DNA from: Candidatus Bathyarchaeota archaeon
Lineage (GTDB): Archaea; Thermoproteota; Bathyarchaeia; 40CM-2-53-6; RBG-13-38-9
Direction of reading: 5' to 3'
Assembly (NCBI GenBank): GCA_030671315.1
Contig: DAOUZW010000031.1
Location: forward strand, 1-9,642
DNA: 9,642 nt
Shown here: in pieces, positions 7,962-9,642 of the stretch
Layout of the letters: every line of letters starts with the position of its first letter
How positions within the stretch are numbered: the first letter of the stretch is position 1
Position numbers and translations under genes: made by a program
Notes under the pieces: model-generated
Database searches by the model: none
What the model saw: the letters and a program-made list of their open reading frames with translations, nothing else
What the model was told of the DNA's origin: nothing

Positions 7962-7969
7962 TCTTAAAT
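7962..7969 (-). promoter_or_regulatory. TATA box of purB, implying a leaderless message
   Basis: On the minus strand this reads ATTTAAGA. Its centre lies about 26 bases before the A of the purB ATG (7939), the usual distance from an archaeal TATA box to the transcription start. No ribosome binding site precedes the ATG, which agrees with leaderless translation. Confidence 0.5.
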
Positions 7970-8028
7970 GGCTTATGGGTTCTACGATACTTACGCTAAG
8001 TAATTGTTTTGGAATCAGGTTGGGCAGT

Positions 8029-8460
8029 TCACTCTGCTCGAGTCTTCTTTTTTAAATCGAAGTGCTCATCAAGACTGTATGGACCAGACCCATAATTCGC
8101 CACCATAAGTAGTCCACCCATCATTGCCAAGTTTTTCAGCAACATGATAGATTGAATTTGATCTGTGACCTCTGTGTGGAATATGAGAGTTGTCGGTATT
8201 AAAAATATGAATAAAGCAATAGCCCCCCATTTAGCCTTAAATCCCAATAGTATTGATAGGCCACCAAAAATTTCTATTATTATAGAAAGAACCAATAATA
8301 TTCCTGCGGCAGGGATACCATACGCCGCCATATATTGTTCACTTCCCAGAAGATCCATAGATTTGTTTATTGCTGCCATGATAAAAATTGTTGAGATTAA
8401 GATCCTTGCTGCGAGCGGAATTGGGTCCTTCAACTTCATCAATCCCCAGTAAGATTTCAT
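8029..8460 (-). CDS. DoxX family integral membrane protein
   Basis: Small four-helix membrane protein of 143 residues with the DoxX family pattern. Predicted membrane segments are at about 14-32, 48-73, 78-96 and 106-122. Family-like stretches are AARILISTIFI near the start, the IIEIFGGLSILLGFKAKWGA turn (61-80) and LLKNLAMMGGLLMVAN (107-122), followed by a short charged tail. Named after the DoxD/DoxX subunits of archaeal thiosulfate:quinone oxidoreductase, the wider family is diverse and mostly uncharacterised, so no reaction should be assigned here. ATG at 8460 is used; an in-frame ATG at 8439 preceded by GGGGAT is a fair alternative and loses only seven residues. It lies upstream of purB on the same strand, but purB appears to have its own promoter. 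It diverges from the synthetase-like gene at 8559. Confidence 0.85.
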   Translation of the reverse strand: MKSYWGLMKLKDPIPLAARILISTIFIMAAINKSMDLLGSEQYMAAYGIPAAGILLVLSIIIEIFGGLSILLGFKAKWGAIALFIFLIPTTLIFHTEVTDQIQSIMLLKNLAMMGGLLMVANYGSGPYSLDEHFDLKKKTRAE

Positions 8461-8558
8461 TTAAAATCTATGTATAAGGTTTTTTACTCAAAATAATCGA
8501 GCTTAATAGTCATTGAACAACTTCATGAAATCAATCTGAAGGGGAATAGAGAGTATCT
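8461..8558. promoter_or_regulatory. Divergent promoter region between doxX-like and synthetase-like genes
   Basis: The 98 bases contain TATA-like runs for both directions: minus-strand TTATACA (8472-8478), or the A-rich run around 8481-8488, for the DoxX gene, and plus-strand CTTAATAG (8502-8509) for the synthetase-like gene. The latter would start transcription near 8531 and leave a leader of about 28 bases. GAAGGGGA (8538-8545) could act as a distant ribosome binding site for the ATG at 8559. No terminator or repeat was seen. Confidence 0.4.
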
Positions 8559-9642
8559 ATGGGTGCTGTAAGCGCAGTCAAATCGAGAAAAGGTTTCAAT
8601 ACAATTCCTATTTTAAAGAAGATGATGGAGGCTCAAAAACATAGGGGAAATGAAAACCTAGGTATTGCAACGAATCATGGATGCTTTTTCACAAAAAAAC
8701 TTGAAGAGTTAGACCAAATTCAGTCGTCAAGTGTTGCAATTGCATATAATATGTTGAAGATTCAGCCAAATTATTCTCCTCAACCAATTGTATCTCATAG
8801 TCGTTCGTTAATCATTGAAAGCGATTATCTGGAATTTCAACAATCATTCGATCAACTACTTGAAACCCTTTCTGAGAACACTCCAGAAAGATCATTAACA
8901 AAATTTGTATCACAGGTTGATGGTCAATATGAGATTGTAATCCTTCACGAGGGAAAGATAGTTGTTGCGAGGGATCCTATCGGCCTCAAACCTCTATATT
9001 ATGGCTGGGATGCGGATTTCATCGCTTTATCGACTGAAAAAAAAGCTCTCTGGAATCTTGGAATAAAAAAAACGAAGATATTCCCACCTGGCCATATTTG
9101 GCGATTGGGTCGCGACCGTAAACCTTCATGTGTACGACAAATAACATCGCAACAATTTATTGACACTGATAATAGAGTAATCGTTAAAAGATTAGGAAGC
9201 TTATTGCGAAAGGCTGTATTAGAAAGATCATTAAAATCCAAACAAGTAGGAGTTTGTTTTTCTGGAGGAATAGATAGCTCTCTTATTGCACATATTTTAT
9301 CTCAAAATGATATTGATGTTGTTGGGCTAGTTGTGGGAGTTAAAGGTCAACCTTCAACAGAATGGGCAGAAAAGGCAGCGAAACTTCTTGGAATCAATTT
9401 GAAGATTCAAGAGATAGATGAAGATAATCTTGAAAATATTTTGAAAGAAAACATATGGCGAATAGAGGAAGCTGATCCAGTAAAATTGAGTTTAGCTACC
9501 CCTTTTTATCTATGTGCAAAACTTGCAAGGGACTTTGGCATAACAAGAGCGTTTACTGGTCAAGGAGCCGATGAACTCTTCGGAGGTTATCATAGGTTTT
9601 TAAAGATACTGGATGAGGGAGATTCAAATGCACTTGATGAAG
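8559..9642 (+). CDS. Asparagine synthetase B-like protein lacking the glutaminase cysteine (partial, C-terminus off the right edge)
   Basis: 361 codons are visible with no stop; typical AsnB proteins are 500-630 residues. The protein has the two-domain layout of glutamine-dependent asparagine synthetase. The N-terminal class II amidotransferase-like domain (about 1-185) keeps the fold markers HRG (28-30), DGQY (121-124), ARDPIGLKPLYYG (137-149) and FPPGH (175-179). The synthetase domain keeps the PP-loop FSGGIDSS (234-241), which binds ATP, and TGQGADELFGGYHRF (333-347). However, the protein begins MGAVSAV where active enzymes begin MCGI, and an in-frame stop four codons upstream leaves no start that could add a cysteine. 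The usual NGEIYN loop that holds glutamine is replaced by residues around IESDYLEF (86-93). The amidotransferase half is therefore probably inactive, while the ATP-using half looks intact. It may use free ammonia or another nucleophile; beta-lactam synthetase is a known cysteine-less relative of this fold. Calling it asn synthase-like is safer than asnB. Confidence 0.88.
   Translation, partial: MGAVSAVKSRKGFNTIPILKKMMEAQKHRGNENLGIATNHGCFFTKKLEELDQIQSSSVAIAYNMLKIQPNYSPQPIVSHSRSLIIESDYLEFQQSFDQLLETLSENTPERSLTKFVSQVDGQYEIVILHEGKIVVARDPIGLKPLYYGWDADFIALSTEKKALWNLGIKKTKIFPPGHIWRLGRDRKPSCVRQITSQQFIDTDNRVIVKRLGSLLRKAVLERSLKSKQVGVCFSGGIDSSLIAHILSQNDIDVVGLVVGVKGQPSTEWAEKAAKLLGINLKIQEIDEDNLENILKENIWRIEEADPVKLSLATPFYLCAKLARDFGITRAFTGQGADELFGGYHRFLKILDEGDSNALDE

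Noticed and set aside
7709..7999. Overlapping plus-strand frames (96 and 61 codons) rich in Phe and Leu
   Set aside because: Antisense to the N-terminal helices of purB; the Phe/Leu richness is the complement of Lys/Glu codons.
8165..8452. 95-codon plus-strand frame
   Set aside because: Antisense to the DoxX-family gene, which shows clear membrane segments and family motifs.
8999..9241. 80-codon minus-strand frame
   Set aside because: Antisense to the synthetase-like gene between its two domains.

Overview
The window looks like chromosomal DNA from an AT-rich archaeon of the Thermoproteota/Nitrososphaerota-Bathyarchaeia side of the tree; I cannot fix the lineage further. The reasons are an archaeal GINS gene directly overlapping a single-subunit archaeal MCM helicase, a Hel308 helicase, archaeal TATA-like promoter elements, many TTG starts and a Tat-dependent solute-binding protein. 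I see no rRNA, tRNA, CRISPR, insertion sequence or phage gene. The genes read as ordinary core chromosome.

Layout. Positions 1-814 (minus strand) hold the N-terminal two thirds or so of an ABC-type solute-binding protein with a Tat signal; the gene runs off the left edge. A divergent intergenic region of about 300 bases (815-1121) carries promoters for both directions. Next comes a replication block on the plus strand: a GINS subunit of the Gins23 type (1122-1670), MCM overlapping it by four bases (1667-3721), then Hel308 after 64 bases (3786-5972) and an unrecognised two-membrane-segment envelope protein 21 bases later (5994-6581). The last gene meets the convergent adenylosuccinate lyase purB (6578-7939, minus) with overlapping stop codons. 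Upstream of purB on the same strand is a small four-helix DoxX-family membrane protein (8029-8460). Divergent from that, an asparagine-synthetase-family gene starts at 8559 and runs off the right edge.

How they fit together. GINS and MCM are two parts of the archaeal replicative helicase (the CMG-like complex), and Hel308 acts on stalled or branched forks, so 1122-5972 is a replication and fork-repair neighbourhood. PurB serves purine synthesis and appears to have its own promoter, probably giving a leaderless message. The most notable point is the last gene. It keeps the ATP-pyrophosphatase (synthetase) motifs of asparagine synthetase B but lacks the N-terminal catalytic cysteine and the usual glutamine-binding loop, so it probably does not use glutamine as its nitrogen donor, and its true product is open. 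I found no convincing evidence of a wholly new multi-gene system.
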